Below, piece after piece: positions 37,868-46,820 of a stretch of 64,000 nt of DNA; position 1 is the first letter of the stretch; every line of letters starts with the position of its first letter. Below the pieces are notes generated by a model that saw nothing but the letters and a program-made list of their open reading frames with translations, did no database searches and had not been told where the DNA came from. The position numbers were made by a program, and so were the translations under genes. Origin of the DNA: Citrobacter koseri ATCC BAA-895. Its GTDB lineage: Bacteria; Pseudomonadota; Gammaproteobacteria; Enterobacterales; Enterobacteriaceae. The stretch lies in contig NC_009792.1 of NCBI RefSeq assembly GCF_000018045.1, positions 1,302,001 through 1,366,000 on the forward strand, written 5' to 3'.

Positions 37868-38757
37868 TATTCCACCCCCGCGATAATCGCGCGCCGGATG
37901 CCGTCGCCAAGCAGGTTCACCAGCAGAACGCTGATCATAATTGCCGCGCCTGGTAACATTACCGTCCACGGCGCGACATATATCAGCTCCAGCGCGTCGC
38001 CAAGCATGGCGCCCCATTCAGGAGAAGGGAGTTGCGCGCCGAGGTCGAGAAAACCGAGCGCGGCGATATCGAGGATCGCCATCGATAACGCGCGGGTGAT
38101 TTCGGTAATCAGACCGGCGGTAATATTGGGCAGAATGGCAAACCAGAGAATATTGAGCGTGGTGGCGCCATCAAGGCGCGCGGCGATCACATACTCTTTT
38201 TCCAGCTCGTCATGCACCATGCTGTAGACCGAGCGCACCATACGCGGCAGCAGTGCGAGCCAGACGGCAAACATTGCGTGACTCAGATGCGGCCCGGCAA
38301 AGGCAACAACGATAATCGCCAACAGCAACGACGGAATAGAGAGCAGGGTGTCCAGAATATGGTTGAGTACGGCGGAGCGTAAGCCGTGCGTAGCCCCGGC
38401 GACAACGCCCAGAATCAGGCCGCACAGCGTTGCCGCCAGCGTGACGATAAACGCGCCGCCGACGGTGGGCGCCGCGCCGCTCAGCAGGCGACTTAAAACG
38501 TCACGCCCCAGATCGTCCGTCCCCAGAAAAAACGAGACTTCGCCATAGCGCGACCAGGACGGCGGCAGCAACTGGTAGCCGAGGAACTGCTGATCGATGC
38601 CGTAGGGAGCAAACCAGCTGCCAAAAATACACAGCACCACCAGACCTGCGCAGCCGTAAAGACCGACCATCGCAGAAGCGTCGCCATAAAATTTGCGCCA
38701 GGCAGTGCGCAGCGTTCCCGGTGGGCGCTTTTCGCTGTACACACTATCGTAAGGCAT
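37867..38757 (-). CDS. sapC: ABC transporter permease SapC
   Basis: A 296-residue inner-membrane permease of the DppC/OppC family, with about six helices and a cytoplasmic N-terminus. The EAA loop region is near LDGATTLNILWFAILPNI. It forms the channel with SapB. It overlaps sapB by 14 bases at its start and sapD by one base at its end. Confidence 0.97.
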   Translation of the reverse strand: MPYDSVYSEKRPPGTLRTAWRKFYGDASAMVGLYGCAGLVVLCIFGSWFAPYGIDQQFLGYQLLPPSWSRYGEVSFFLGTDDLGRDVLSRLLSGAAPTVGGAFIVTLAATLCGLILGVVAGATHGLRSAVLNHILDTLLSIPSLLLAIIVVAFAGPHLSHAMFAVWLALLPRMVRSVYSMVHDELEKEYVIAARLDGATTLNILWFAILPNITAGLITEITRALSMAILDIAALGFLDLGAQLPSPEWGAMLGDALELIYVAPWTVMLPGAAIMISVLLVNLLGDGIRRAIIAGVE

Positions 38758-39709
38758 ACCATTCCTTATGTTTCAGAGGGTTAGCCATAGCACCCAAAAT
38801 ATCAGAGATCACGTTGACGATAATCACCAGCGAACCAACCACCATTACGCCTGCGGAAATAGCGGCGTAGTCCTGCTGGCGGATAGCGTTGATCAACCAG
38901 CGTCCCAGCCCCGGCCAGCTAAAGACCATCTCGGTGATCATCGCCAGCGTCAGCATGGTGGAAAACTGCAAGCCGAGACGCGGGATCACCGGCGGCAGCG
39001 CGTTGTGCAGCACATGCCGACGCAGAATCGTCAGCCGTGACAGACCGCGCGTCGCCGCTGCCTTCACGTAATTCTGGTCATACACTTCAATAGTGCTGAT
39101 GCGCATCAGACGAATCACTTCCGTGGTGGGGGCGACGGCCAGCGTCAGCACCGGCAATACCATGTGGCGCACTGCGCTCATCACCATCTCATCGCGCCAG
39201 GGCGAGTCGGAAAGCCAGGCATCAATAATGGCGAAACCGGTGACCGGCTTCACTTCGTAAAGCAGATCAAAACGACCTGATACCGGCAGCCAGCCGAGCG
39301 TGAGCGAGAAAAACAGCGTCAACAGCAGCGCCAGCCAGAAGACCGGAATCGAAAATCCCACTAAGGCGAGGGCGCTGATGAAACGGTCTGGCCATTTATT
39401 CCGCGTTACGCCTGCCAGCATCCCCACCGGGATTCCGACCATCAGGGCAAAGCCGAAGGCGAGAATACACAGCTCCATCGTGGCGGGAAAAACCTCTTTG
39501 AGCTGTTCAGAGATCAGCTGGCCGTTAATGCTGGAAACGCCAAAATCCCAGTGGATCAGGCTGTTAAACCAGAAAACCCAGGCGTTCCACAACGATGCGC
39601 CCTGTAATGGCGCATGGGGCGTGAAATAGCTCAGGCTAAAGCCGATAAAGGTCAGAAAGAACAGCGTGACCAACAGCAGCAGAAACCGACGCAGGGTGAA
39701 AATAATCAT
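38744..39709 (-). CDS. sapB: ABC transporter permease SapB
   Basis: A 321-residue permease of the DppB/OppB family. The first helix begins LRRFLLLLVTLFFLTFIGF. The conserved permease loop is seen in AATRGLSRLTILRRHVLHNALPPV. Its start overlaps the end of sapA by four bases. Confidence 0.97.
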   Translation of the reverse strand: MIIFTLRRFLLLLVTLFFLTFIGFSLSYFTPHAPLQGASLWNAWVFWFNSLIHWDFGVSSINGQLISEQLKEVFPATMELCILAFGFALMVGIPVGMLAGVTRNKWPDRFISALALVGFSIPVFWLALLLTLFFSLTLGWLPVSGRFDLLYEVKPVTGFAIIDAWLSDSPWRDEMVMSAVRHMVLPVLTLAVAPTTEVIRLMRISTIEVYDQNYVKAAATRGLSRLTILRRHVLHNALPPVIPRLGLQFSTMLTLAMITEMVFSWPGLGRWLINAIRQQDYAAISAGVMVVGSLVIIVNVISDILGAMANPLKHKEWYALR

Positions 39710-41349
39710 GGTTTTTTCACCTCATCTTCTTTTTCCCGCGAAACACCGGCAAACGAGGCGTTACCAAAGGGACTTAAAACCAGCCCTTTAATATCATAGC
39801 GATAAGCCTGTAAACGCAGCGAGGAGGCGAGCGGCAGTATCGGCAGCTCTTTTGCCAGAATATTTTGCGCTTCATCATACGCGTCAATACGCGCCGCAAG
39901 CTGCTGGGACGAGAGCGCTTTTCGCAGAATGCCGTCAAACTCAGGATGGCACCAGTGTGCAAAGTTGGTTTGTGAGTTAATGGCGGCGCAGCTCAGCAAC
40001 GGCCTGAAGAAACTGTCTGGATCGTTACTGTCGGTTGCCCAACCGGACAACGTCAGATCATGGTTCATGTCCATCAACCGTGCCTCCTGGAAACGACCTT
40101 CTACCGGAACAATCACCACTTTTACGCCGACCTGCGCCATATCCGCCTGGATCAGCTCGGCGGTTTTCAGTGGGCTGGGGTTCCAGGCCTGGGAACTGGT
40201 CGGCACCCACAGCTGTAGCGTTAAGTTTTCCAGCCCCAGCGCTTTCAACTGCTCGCGGGATTTAGCCGGATTGTATTCTGTAATTTTAGCCTCGTTGTCA
40301 TAGGCCCACGAGGCGCGCGGCAAAATAGAGGCGGCGGTTTCCGCTGTACCGTAGTAGATCGACTGCATAAGCCGCTGGTTGTTGATCGACAACGCCAGCG
40401 CATGGCGTACGGCGGGATTATTCAGCGGCGGCTTATCGGTATTAAAGGCCAGGTAGGCGATGTTCATACCGGGGCGCAGCGTCAAACGCAGGCGCGGATC
40501 GTCGCGCAGAATCGTGAGCTGACTGGCGGCGGGCCAGGCCAGCACATCGCATTCGCCGGTGAGCAATTTCGATAAACGGCCTGTGCCGCCGGAGCCTAAG
40601 TCAACCACCACCTGCGGCATCAGCGGTTTACCACGCCAGAATCCCTCATGACGTTGCAGACGAATATATTGTCCGGCGCGATATTCCGAGAGCTGGAACG
40701 GGCCGGTGCCGACCGGCTGGCGGTCAATCAGTTCCGGGTGATCCTGCTTTGTCAGCTGCGCCGCATATTCCGCTGACATGACCGACGCATAGTGCGTCGC
40801 CAGATGCCATAAGAAGGAGGCGTCTGGTTGGGTCAGGCGAAATTCGACGATATTGTTGTCCAGCTTACGCACGCTCTGGACGTTATCGGCAAACTGCAAA
40901 CTGTCGAAATAGGGAAAGCTGCCGCCGTTAACGTTATGCCAGGGATGTTTGCGATCAAAAATGCGCTCGAAGGTAAACACCACGTCATCCGCGTTCAGCT
41001 TGCGGGTAGGGGTGAACCAGGCGGTCTTCTGGAAAGAGACGTTGCGACGCAGGTGGAAACGGTAGGTCGCGCCGTTGTCCAGCACTTCCCAGCTTTCTGC
41101 CAGTTCCGGCACCAGACGATAAGTATAAGGGTCCACATCCAGCAGTCTGTCATACAGCTGGGCGGCAAGCGTATCAACGATCAGGCCGCTGCTCGCTTTT
41201 TGTGGATTGAAGGTGTTGACCTGCCCACTGACGCAATAGACAAAGCCGCTGTCGCGAATATCAGCGTGCGTAGTCGGTTCAGGCGCAGCCGCAGCCTGAC
41301 CACTCAGGAGTCCAGCCATCACGATCAGAGACGATAAAACCAGGCGCAT
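39706..41349 (-). CDS. sapA: Periplasmic peptide-binding protein SapA
   Basis: A 547-residue SBP_bac_5 family binding protein. The signal peptide MRLVLSSLIVMAGLLSGQAAAA is followed by the mature lobes, with family motifs ADDVVFTFERIFD and PAVRHALALSINNQRLMQSI. It captures cationic peptides or haem in pathogens studied. I start at MRLVLSS (41349); the ORF's 31-codon extension contains no signal. First gene of the sap operon. Confidence 0.97.
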   Translation of the reverse strand: MRLVLSSLIVMAGLLSGQAAAAPEPTTHADIRDSGFVYCVSGQVNTFNPQKASSGLIVDTLAAQLYDRLLDVDPYTYRLVPELAESWEVLDNGATYRFHLRRNVSFQKTAWFTPTRKLNADDVVFTFERIFDRKHPWHNVNGGSFPYFDSLQFADNVQSVRKLDNNIVEFRLTQPDASFLWHLATHYASVMSAEYAAQLTKQDHPELIDRQPVGTGPFQLSEYRAGQYIRLQRHEGFWRGKPLMPQVVVDLGSGGTGRLSKLLTGECDVLAWPAASQLTILRDDPRLRLTLRPGMNIAYLAFNTDKPPLNNPAVRHALALSINNQRLMQSIYYGTAETAASILPRASWAYDNEAKITEYNPAKSREQLKALGLENLTLQLWVPTSSQAWNPSPLKTAELIQADMAQVGVKVVIVPVEGRFQEARLMDMNHDLTLSGWATDSNDPDSFFRPLLSCAAINSQTNFAHWCHPEFDGILRKALSSQQLAARIDAYDEAQNILAKELPILPLASSLRLQAYRYDIKGLVLSPFGNASFAGVSREKEDEVKKP

Positions 41350-41484
41350 AATTTTTAAGGTTTTTAGATTCGATCTGCAAAGTGTATCGCACTTCGGCCT
41401 GCCAGGTAAAAATGACTGCGGACAACTGGCGTAAATGTACACAATTGCGATGAAGGAATCGTCATACTGGTTGAATAAACACCA

Positions 41485-41516
41485 AAGGAAATGCCCGTTC
41501 AGTTAAGTTACGGGCT
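41485..41516 (-). terminator. Hairpin after the accessory hydrolase/exported-protein pair
   Basis: On the minus strand GCCCGT and ACGGGC arms enclose about 11 bases and are followed by ATTTCCTTTGG. It begins 12 bases after the exported-protein stop, separating this unit from sapA. Confidence 0.65.
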
Positions 41517-41527
41517 TTGATACATGA

Positions 41528-41980
41528 TTACTTCAGGCTTACGTTTCGCAATATTTTCTGGCCTGCGACAGATTGTACTTTCCAGGTACCGTTTTCTTTC
41601 ACCATGCAGTCTATTACGGTGTGTTTCTGTTCAGCGCCGAAAGAGACATAGACCTGTGTACATACGGGATCTAAGTCTGATGAGACGATCTCTATTTGCT
41701 GCCAGTCATCGTCAAAATCCTGGGCTTTGATGAACATATCAGAATCGGGTACATCTTCGGAGTCTGGGTCTGCTGTATTTGAGGCCTTTAACGCAGCAAT
41801 GGTGTTTGCTGTAACGTAGGGCTGGAGTCCCTCATAATCAGCCAGTGGATTTTTCTCCTGTATTAGCTGGGATATGTACCAGCGATTAAATGTTAAAGCT
41901 GTAGCTTCGGGTCCGCCGGGAGACAACGCCGCAAAAGCAGAAGAGCTGATTAACAAGCCAGCCAGAATGGAATGTTTCAT
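41528..41980 (-). CDS. Exported DUF3828-like protein, candidate immunity protein
   Basis: A 150-residue protein with a clear signal peptide (MKHSILAGLLISSSAFA, cut before ALSPGG). The mature part resembles the YqhG/YbjP (DUF3828) family, a small NTF2-like fold: FNRWYISQLIQEKNPLADYE early, DLDPVCTQVYVSFGAE and MVKENGTWKVQSV late, with two cysteines. It begins one base after the stop of the CHAP-type hydrolase gene. A periplasmic partner for a peptidoglycan hydrolase suggests immunity, an inference from arrangement. The unit is absent from this place in E. coli. Confidence 0.7.
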   Translation of the reverse strand: MKHSILAGLLISSSAFAALSPGGPEATALTFNRWYISQLIQEKNPLADYEGLQPYVTANTIAALKASNTADPDSEDVPDSDMFIKAQDFDDDWQQIEIVSSDLDPVCTQVYVSFGAEQKHTVIDCMVKENGTWKVQSVAGQKILRNVSLK

Positions 41981-41981
41981 A

Positions 41982-42344
41982 TCAGTCACGCCTGTAAAGT
42001 TGATAAGCTGGCTCTGCTTTACTCCATGTAGATCCAGGGTACATGCTGTGCTGCTTGTAATCTGAATACCAGGTCCCACGCCCATCATAAATACACGCGT
42101 GCCCTGACGGATGCCCTGGGATTGGTTGAATCACTGCGACATCACCCTCCCTGGGTGCGCCGGACACCGGGCGAAAACCAGCAGCGTATAAATTTGATGC
42201 CATATCTTTCGCGTGATGAGTGTTGTGCAGGTTTGCTCCTCCAGCACGAATTGCATTTGATACGAAATGTGCACATTTTTTTTGGCTTGAACTTCCCGCA
42301 TGTCTGCGTGCGTATTCTACGGCTGCGTGTTTATCCCAATTCAT
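41982..42344 (-). CDS. CHAP-type cysteine hydrolase, candidate peptidoglycan amidase effector
   Basis: A 120-residue protein with no signal peptide. A Cys followed by a helix (KKCAHFVSNAIRAGG, Cys24) and a later GHPSGHACIYDGRGTW (His82) with SDYKQ (Asp95) give the NlpC/P60-CHAP catalytic order. The GDVAVIQPIPGH strand matches the family's BPSL0067-like branch. This size and lack of a leader are typical of type VI amidase effectors (Tae). The start MNWDK has AAGGGA upstream; the ORF's earlier Met has none. It lies 178 bases after pspF, in AT-rich surroundings. Confidence 0.7.
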   Translation of the reverse strand: MNWDKHAAVEYARRHAGSSSQKKCAHFVSNAIRAGGANLHNTHHAKDMASNLYAAGFRPVSGAPREGDVAVIQPIPGHPSGHACIYDGRGTWYSDYKQHSMYPGSTWSKAEPAYQLYRRD

Positions 42345-42522
42345 AGCATTTCCCTTGTATGCAAAATCGTTGGGTATAACATTACGCTGGAAATTCAATC
42401 ACCTTTGTAATTATTTTTATTATGTTATTAACCAATATCGAAATTAATTATAAAGAAAACCTAATTAATTCACTTAACATATTACCCCCACAGAATGAGA
42501 ACAACTGTCCCGGGCATGAGCG

Positions 42523-43497
42523 CTAAATCTGATGTTTTTTGAGCAATGCGCGCAACTGGTGGTAGGTCAGACCCAGCAATTCTGCTGCCCGTTTTTGATT
42601 AAATTTCGCCTGTTGCAGGCTGATTTGCAGAAAGTCTTTCTCCTGCTGTTGCTGAAATTCGCGTAAATCCAGCGGCAATGATGGCGCAGAAACGGGTGTT
42701 TCCGGCGGCGTCGGTTCGGGAATGTCACGTTTAAACGGGTCGATGATAATTTCATCTAACGGATAATCGCTGCTGCCATGCCGATAAACCGAACGCTCAA
42801 CCACGTTTTTCAGCTCACGAATATTTCCCGGCCAGCGGTACTGAAGCAGGGTTTCTCTCGCCCGCGCGGTAAAACCCGGGAAGAGGGGCAGATGAATCTC
42901 ACGGCACATCTGAATGGCAAAGTGTTCGGCCATTAACATGATGTCGCTTTGACGCTGGCGTAAAGGGGGAAGCTGCACGACGTCGAAAGCGAGCCGGTCC
43001 AGCAGATCGGCGCGAAATGTCCCTTCGCTCACCATTTGCGGCAAATCGGCATTTGTCGCGCAGACCAGACGCACATTAACCTGCAACGGCTGGCTGCCGC
43101 CGACGCGCTCCAGCTCGCCGTATTCGATCACCCGCAGCAGTTTTTCCTGAACCAGCATGGGAGCGGTCGCCAGCTCATCCAAAAAGAGCGTACCGCCATC
43201 GGCGCGTTCAAAGCGCCCGGGATGACGTTTTTGCGCGCCGGTAAATGCGCCTGCCTCATGACCAAATAACTCGGAGTCGAGCAGGTTTTCATTGAGCGCG
43301 GCGCAGTTAAGGGAAATGAACGGCCCTTGCCAGCGCGTTGAGAGAAAATGCAGTCGGTTGGCGATCAGCTCTTTCCCTGTTCCGCGTTCGCCAATGATAA
43401 GCACGGGTTTATCCAGCGGCGCCAGATGGGAAACCTGCTCCAGCACTTCAAGAAAGCTGTTGGCTTCGCCGAGAAGGTTATCTTTGTATTCTGCCAT
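42523..43497 (-). CDS. pspF: Phage shock protein operon activator PspF
   Basis: A 324-residue sigma-54 enhancer-binding protein without a receiver domain. Walker A is GERGTGKE, the sigma-54 contact loop is GAFTGA, and a Fis-type HTH ends the chain (NQKRAAELLGLTYHQLRALLK). PspA inhibits it until membrane stress. It is divergent from pspA and its start MAEYKDNLL is the family start. Confidence 0.98.
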   Translation of the reverse strand: MAEYKDNLLGEANSFLEVLEQVSHLAPLDKPVLIIGERGTGKELIANRLHFLSTRWQGPFISLNCAALNENLLDSELFGHEAGAFTGAQKRHPGRFERADGGTLFLDELATAPMLVQEKLLRVIEYGELERVGGSQPLQVNVRLVCATNADLPQMVSEGTFRADLLDRLAFDVVQLPPLRQRQSDIMLMAEHFAIQMCREIHLPLFPGFTARARETLLQYRWPGNIRELKNVVERSVYRHGSSDYPLDEIIIDPFKRDIPEPTPPETPVSAPSLPLDLREFQQQQEKDFLQISLQQAKFNQKRAAELLGLTYHQLRALLKKHQI

Positions 43498-43596
43498 GAT
43501 GAGATTCACCACTTGTTAGTGTTATTCACCACTTTAGCCTATTTCTCTCGTGAGGTAAAATCGTACATTGTTTTAATAATCAATATATTAAAAAGT

Positions 43597-43612
43597 TGGC
43601 ACGCAGATTGTA
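43597..43612 (+). promoter_or_regulatory. Sigma-54 promoter of pspABCD
   Basis: TGGCACG-CAGA-TTGTA fits the -24/-12 consensus (TGGCACN5TTGC). It lies 58 bases before pspA, with AT-rich upstream sequence where PspF and IHF would bind. Confidence 0.92.
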
Positions 43613-43669
43613 TTAACTCTGTAGCAGGGCATAGCCCGATATCAGAACATACCGTGTGAGGATTGAATT

Positions 43670-44338
43670 ATGGGTATTTTTTCTCGTTTTGCCGACATCG
43701 TGAACGCCAACATTAATGCGCTGCTGGAAAAAGCGGAAGATCCGCAAAAGCTGGTGCGCCTGATGATTCAGGAAATGGAAGATACGCTGGTGGAAGTCCG
43801 TTCTAATTCCGCGCGCGCGCTGGCAGAAAAGAAACAGTTATCCCGTCGCATTGAGCAGGCCGCCGCGCAACAGGCGGAGTGGCAGGAGAAAGCCGAGCTG
43901 GCCCTGCGTAAAGATAAAGAGGATCTGGCGCGCGCCGCGCTGATTGAGAAACAAAAACTGACGGATTTGATCGCCACCCTCGATCAGGAAGCGGCACTGG
44001 TTGACGACACGCTGGTGCGGATGAAGAAAGAGATTGGCGAGCTGGAAAATAAACTCAGTGAAACCCGTGCCCGTCAGCAGGCATTGACGTTGCGCCACCA
44101 GGCGGCAAGCTCTTCCCGTGATGTTCGTCGTCAACTGGACAGCGGCAAACTGGATGAGGCTATGGCGCGTTTTGAATCGTTTGAACGCCGTATCGATCAG
44201 ATGGAGGCGGAAGCGGAAAGCCAAAACTTTGGCAAGCAGAGAACCCTGGATCAGCAGTTTGCCGATCTGAAAGCAGATGATGAAATCAGCGAACAACTGG
44301 CGCAATTGAAAGCCAAAATGAAGCAAGATAACCAATAA
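43670..44338 (+). CDS. pspA: Phage shock protein A
   Basis: A 222-residue coiled-coil peripheral membrane protein of the ESCRT-III/Vipp1 superfamily. The amphipathic N-terminus (MGIFSRFADIVNANINALLEKAEDP) is followed by long heptad-rich helices. It binds PspF in the absence of stress and coats damaged inner membrane when released. First gene of the psp operon. Confidence 0.98.
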   Translation: MGIFSRFADIVNANINALLEKAEDPQKLVRLMIQEMEDTLVEVRSNSARALAEKKQLSRRIEQAAAQQAEWQEKAELALRKDKEDLARAALIEKQKLTDLIATLDQEAALVDDTLVRMKKEIGELENKLSETRARQQALTLRHQAASSSRDVRRQLDSGKLDEAMARFESFERRIDQMEAEAESQNFGKQRTLDQQFADLKADDEISEQLAQLKAKMKQDNQ

Positions 44339-44346
44339 TAATACCT

Positions 44347-44368
44347 GGCGGCGCCCGAACGCGCCGCC
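44347..44368 (+). other. GC-rich hairpin between pspA and pspB
   Basis: A perfect 8-bp stem (GGCGGCGC / GCGCCGCC) with loop CCGAAC follows the pspA stop. With no T-run it is more likely a 3'-end stabiliser or partial attenuator that keeps PspA more abundant than PspBCD, which is an inference. Confidence 0.6.
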
Positions 44369-44392
44369 GCTCATCACCTGTAAGGAGCACTC

Positions 44393-44617
44393 ATGAGCGC
44401 GTTATTTCTGGCCATACCGTTAACCATTTTCGTGCTGTTCGTGTTACCGATTTGGTTATGGCTGCATTACAGCAACCGTTCCGGTCGGGGTGAACTGTCG
44501 CAAAGCGAACAGCAACGTTTAATGCAGCTAACCGACGAAGCGCAACGCATGCGCGAGCGTATTCAGGCGCTGGAAGCCATTCTTGACGCCGAACATCCGA
44601 ACTGGAGGGATCGCTAA
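44393..44617 (+). CDS. pspB: Phage shock protein B
   Basis: A 74-residue inner-membrane protein with one helix (LFLAIPLTIFVLFVLPIWLWL) and a cytoplasmic leucine-zipper-like segment. With PspC it senses envelope stress and sequesters PspA. GTAAGGAG precedes the ATG. It overlaps pspC by one base. Confidence 0.97.
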   Translation: MSALFLAIPLTIFVLFVLPIWLWLHYSNRSGRGELSQSEQQRLMQLTDEAQRMRERIQALEAILDAEHPNWRDR

Positions 44618-44976
44618 TGGGAGGAATTAACCTGAACAAGAAATTATGGCGTATGCCGCAGCAGGGGATGGTGCGAGGGGTGTGTGCCGGTATCGCGCAG
44701 TACCTTGATGTACCGGTGAAACTGGTGCGTATCCTGGTGGTGTTGTCGATCTTCTTTGGTCTGGCATTTTTCACCCTGGTGGCTTACATCATTCTCTCTT
44801 TTGTACTGGACCCGATGCCGGACAGCATGGCAACGGGCGAGCAACAGCCTTCCAGCGGTGAACTGTTAGATGCGGTGGATCGTGAACTGGCCGCAGGCGA
44901 AAAACGTTTACGCGAAATGGAGCGCTATGTGACCTCTGATACCTTCACGTTACGCAGCCGCTTCCGTCAATTGTAA
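44617..44976 (+). CDS. pspC: Phage shock protein C
   Basis: A 119-residue PspC-domain protein. KLWRMPQQGMVRGVCAGIAQYLDVPVKLVRI is the family motif, followed by a membrane helix (LVVLSIFFGLAFFTLVAYIILSFVL) and a cytoplasmic or periplasmic tail. It partners PspB as stress sensor and can guard against secretin mislocalisation. Confidence 0.97.
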   Translation: MGGINLNKKLWRMPQQGMVRGVCAGIAQYLDVPVKLVRILVVLSIFFGLAFFTLVAYIILSFVLDPMPDSMATGEQQPSSGELLDAVDRELAAGEKRLREMERYVTSDTFTLRSRFRQL

Positions 44977-44986
44977 GAGGACAGAG

Positions 44987-45208
44987 ATGAATACTCGCTG
45001 GCAACGCGCCGGGCAAAAGGTGAAGCCGGGCTTTAAACTTGCAGGGAAGCTGGTTCTCCTGACCGCGTTACGCTACGGTCCCGCAGGCGTAGCGGGGTGG
45101 GCGGTGAAATCCGTGGCCCGGCGCCCGCTGAAGATGTTGCTGGCGTTGGCGCTTGAGCCTTTACTGAGCCGGGCAGCGGCTAAATTATCCCGGCGTTATG
45201 GGCGATAA
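44987..45208 (+). CDS. pspD: Phage shock protein D
   Basis: A 73-residue basic, probably membrane-associated protein (KLVLLTALRYGPAGVAGWAVKSVARRPLKMLLALALEPLL). It follows pspC after ten bases with AGAGGACAGAG as ribosome site. Its role in the psp response is minor in E. coli. pspE is absent; the 214 bases to ycjX show no gene. Confidence 0.94.
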   Translation: MNTRWQRAGQKVKPGFKLAGKLVLLTALRYGPAGVAGWAVKSVARRPLKMLLALALEPLLSRAAAKLSRRYGR

Positions 45209-45422
45209 GAAGATGCGGGAAATATTTTCTTAAGGCCATGTGTACAGGATGATGAAATCCTGATCATCAGTAAGAACGATAACAGGTGTACTTTTCTGCT
45301 TGTGGCGGCGTAAACGGCGTCGCCATAAATACCTCAGAGAGTTGATAATTAATAATCAGCCCCTATCTTTATTTCCTGCTCGTTATACTTTTTATGGACT
45401 CTTCAGGCACAACAGGATGGCG

Positions 45423-46820
45423 ATGAAGCGACTCAAAAACGAACTTAACTCGCTGGTTAATCGCGGTGTAGACAGGCATTTACGTCTGGCCGTTACCGGA
45501 CTTAGCCGCAGTGGAAAAACCGCGTTTATCACTGCGATGGTTAACCAACTGCTCAACATCCATGCCGGATCGCGACTGCCGCTGCTAAGCGCGGTGCGTG
45601 AGGAGCGTTTGCTGGGCGTGAAACGTGTTCCACAACGTGATTTTGGCATTCCGCGTTTTACCTACGATGAAGGGCTGGCCCAGCTTTATGGCCAGCCACC
45701 TGCCTGGCCGACGCCAACGCGCGGCGTGAGCGAAATCTGTCTCGCGTTACGCTATAAATCCAATGATTCTTTACTGCGCCATTTTAAAGACACCTCAACG
45801 TTATACCTGGAGATTGTCGATTATCCCGGCGAATGGCTGCTCGACTTGCCGATGCTGGCGCAGGATTACCTGAGCTGGTCCCGGCAAATGACCGGCTTAC
45901 TGCAAGGGCAGCGGGGCGAATGGTCGGCCAAATGGCGTCAGCTATGCCAGGGGCTGGACCCGCTGGCGTCTGCTGATGAAAATCGCCTGGCGGAGATCGC
46001 CGCGGCCTGGACGGCGTATCTGCACCAATGTAAACAGCAAGGGCTGCACTTTATTCAGCCTGGTCGCTTTGTGCTGCCGGGTGATATGGCGGGCGCGCCT
46101 GCGTTGCAGTTTTTCCCGTGGCCGGATGTGGATGCGCATGGCGAATCGATACTGGCGCAGGCGGATAAACACACCAACGCCGGAATGTTGCGTGAACGCT
46201 TTAATTACTACTGTGAAAAAGTGGTGAAAGGGTTCTATAAAAACCATTTCCTGCGGTTTGATCGCCAGATTGTACTGGTGGATTGCCTGCAACCGTTGAA
46301 CAGCGGGCCGCAGGCGTTCAACGATATGCGTCTGGCGCTGACGCAATTGATGCAGAGTTTCCACTATGGTCAGCGAACGCTATTTCGCCGACTCTTTTCC
46401 CCGGTGATTGATAAACTGCTGTTTGCGGCGACCAAGGCAGACCATGTGACTGTCGATCAACATGCCAATATGGTCTCTTTGCTCCAGCAACTGATTCAGG
46501 ATGCCTGGCAAAACGCGGCGTTTGAAGGCATCAGCATGGATTGTCTGGGACTGGCGTCCGTACAGGCGACGACCAGTGGATTGATCGACGTGAATGGTGA
46601 AAAGATCCCGGCTTTACGCGGTAACCGCTTAAGCGACGGTACGCCGTTAACGGTGTACCCCGGCGAAGTGCCCGCACGCCTGCCGGGACAAGCGTTCTGG
46701 GACAGTCAGGGTTTTCAGTTTGAAGCGTTTCGCCCGCAGGTGATGGATGTGGACAAACCATTGCCGCACATTCGTCTGGATACCGCGCTGGAATTTTTAA
46801 TAGGAGACAAATTGCGATGA
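45423..46820 (+). CDS. ycjX: YcjX, DUF463 P-loop GTPase-like protein
   Basis: A 465-residue protein with a Walker A motif VTGLSRSGKTAF near residue 25, a DYPGEWLLDLP switch-like region and ATKADHV as a G4-like motif. It belongs to the stress-inducible YcjX family, often a neighbour of psp genes. The start MKRLKNELN matches E. coli; the 41-codon upstream extension is not conserved. It overlaps ycjF by four bases. Confidence 0.95.
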   Translation: MKRLKNELNSLVNRGVDRHLRLAVTGLSRSGKTAFITAMVNQLLNIHAGSRLPLLSAVREERLLGVKRVPQRDFGIPRFTYDEGLAQLYGQPPAWPTPTRGVSEICLALRYKSNDSLLRHFKDTSTLYLEIVDYPGEWLLDLPMLAQDYLSWSRQMTGLLQGQRGEWSAKWRQLCQGLDPLASADENRLAEIAAAWTAYLHQCKQQGLHFIQPGRFVLPGDMAGAPALQFFPWPDVDAHGESILAQADKHTNAGMLRERFNYYCEKVVKGFYKNHFLRFDRQIVLVDCLQPLNSGPQAFNDMRLALTQLMQSFHYGQRTLFRRLFSPVIDKLLFAATKADHVTVDQHANMVSLLQQLIQDAWQNAAFEGISMDCLGLASVQATTSGLIDVNGEKIPALRGNRLSDGTPLTVYPGEVPARLPGQAFWDSQGFQFEAFRPQVMDVDKPLPHIRLDTALEFLIGDKLR

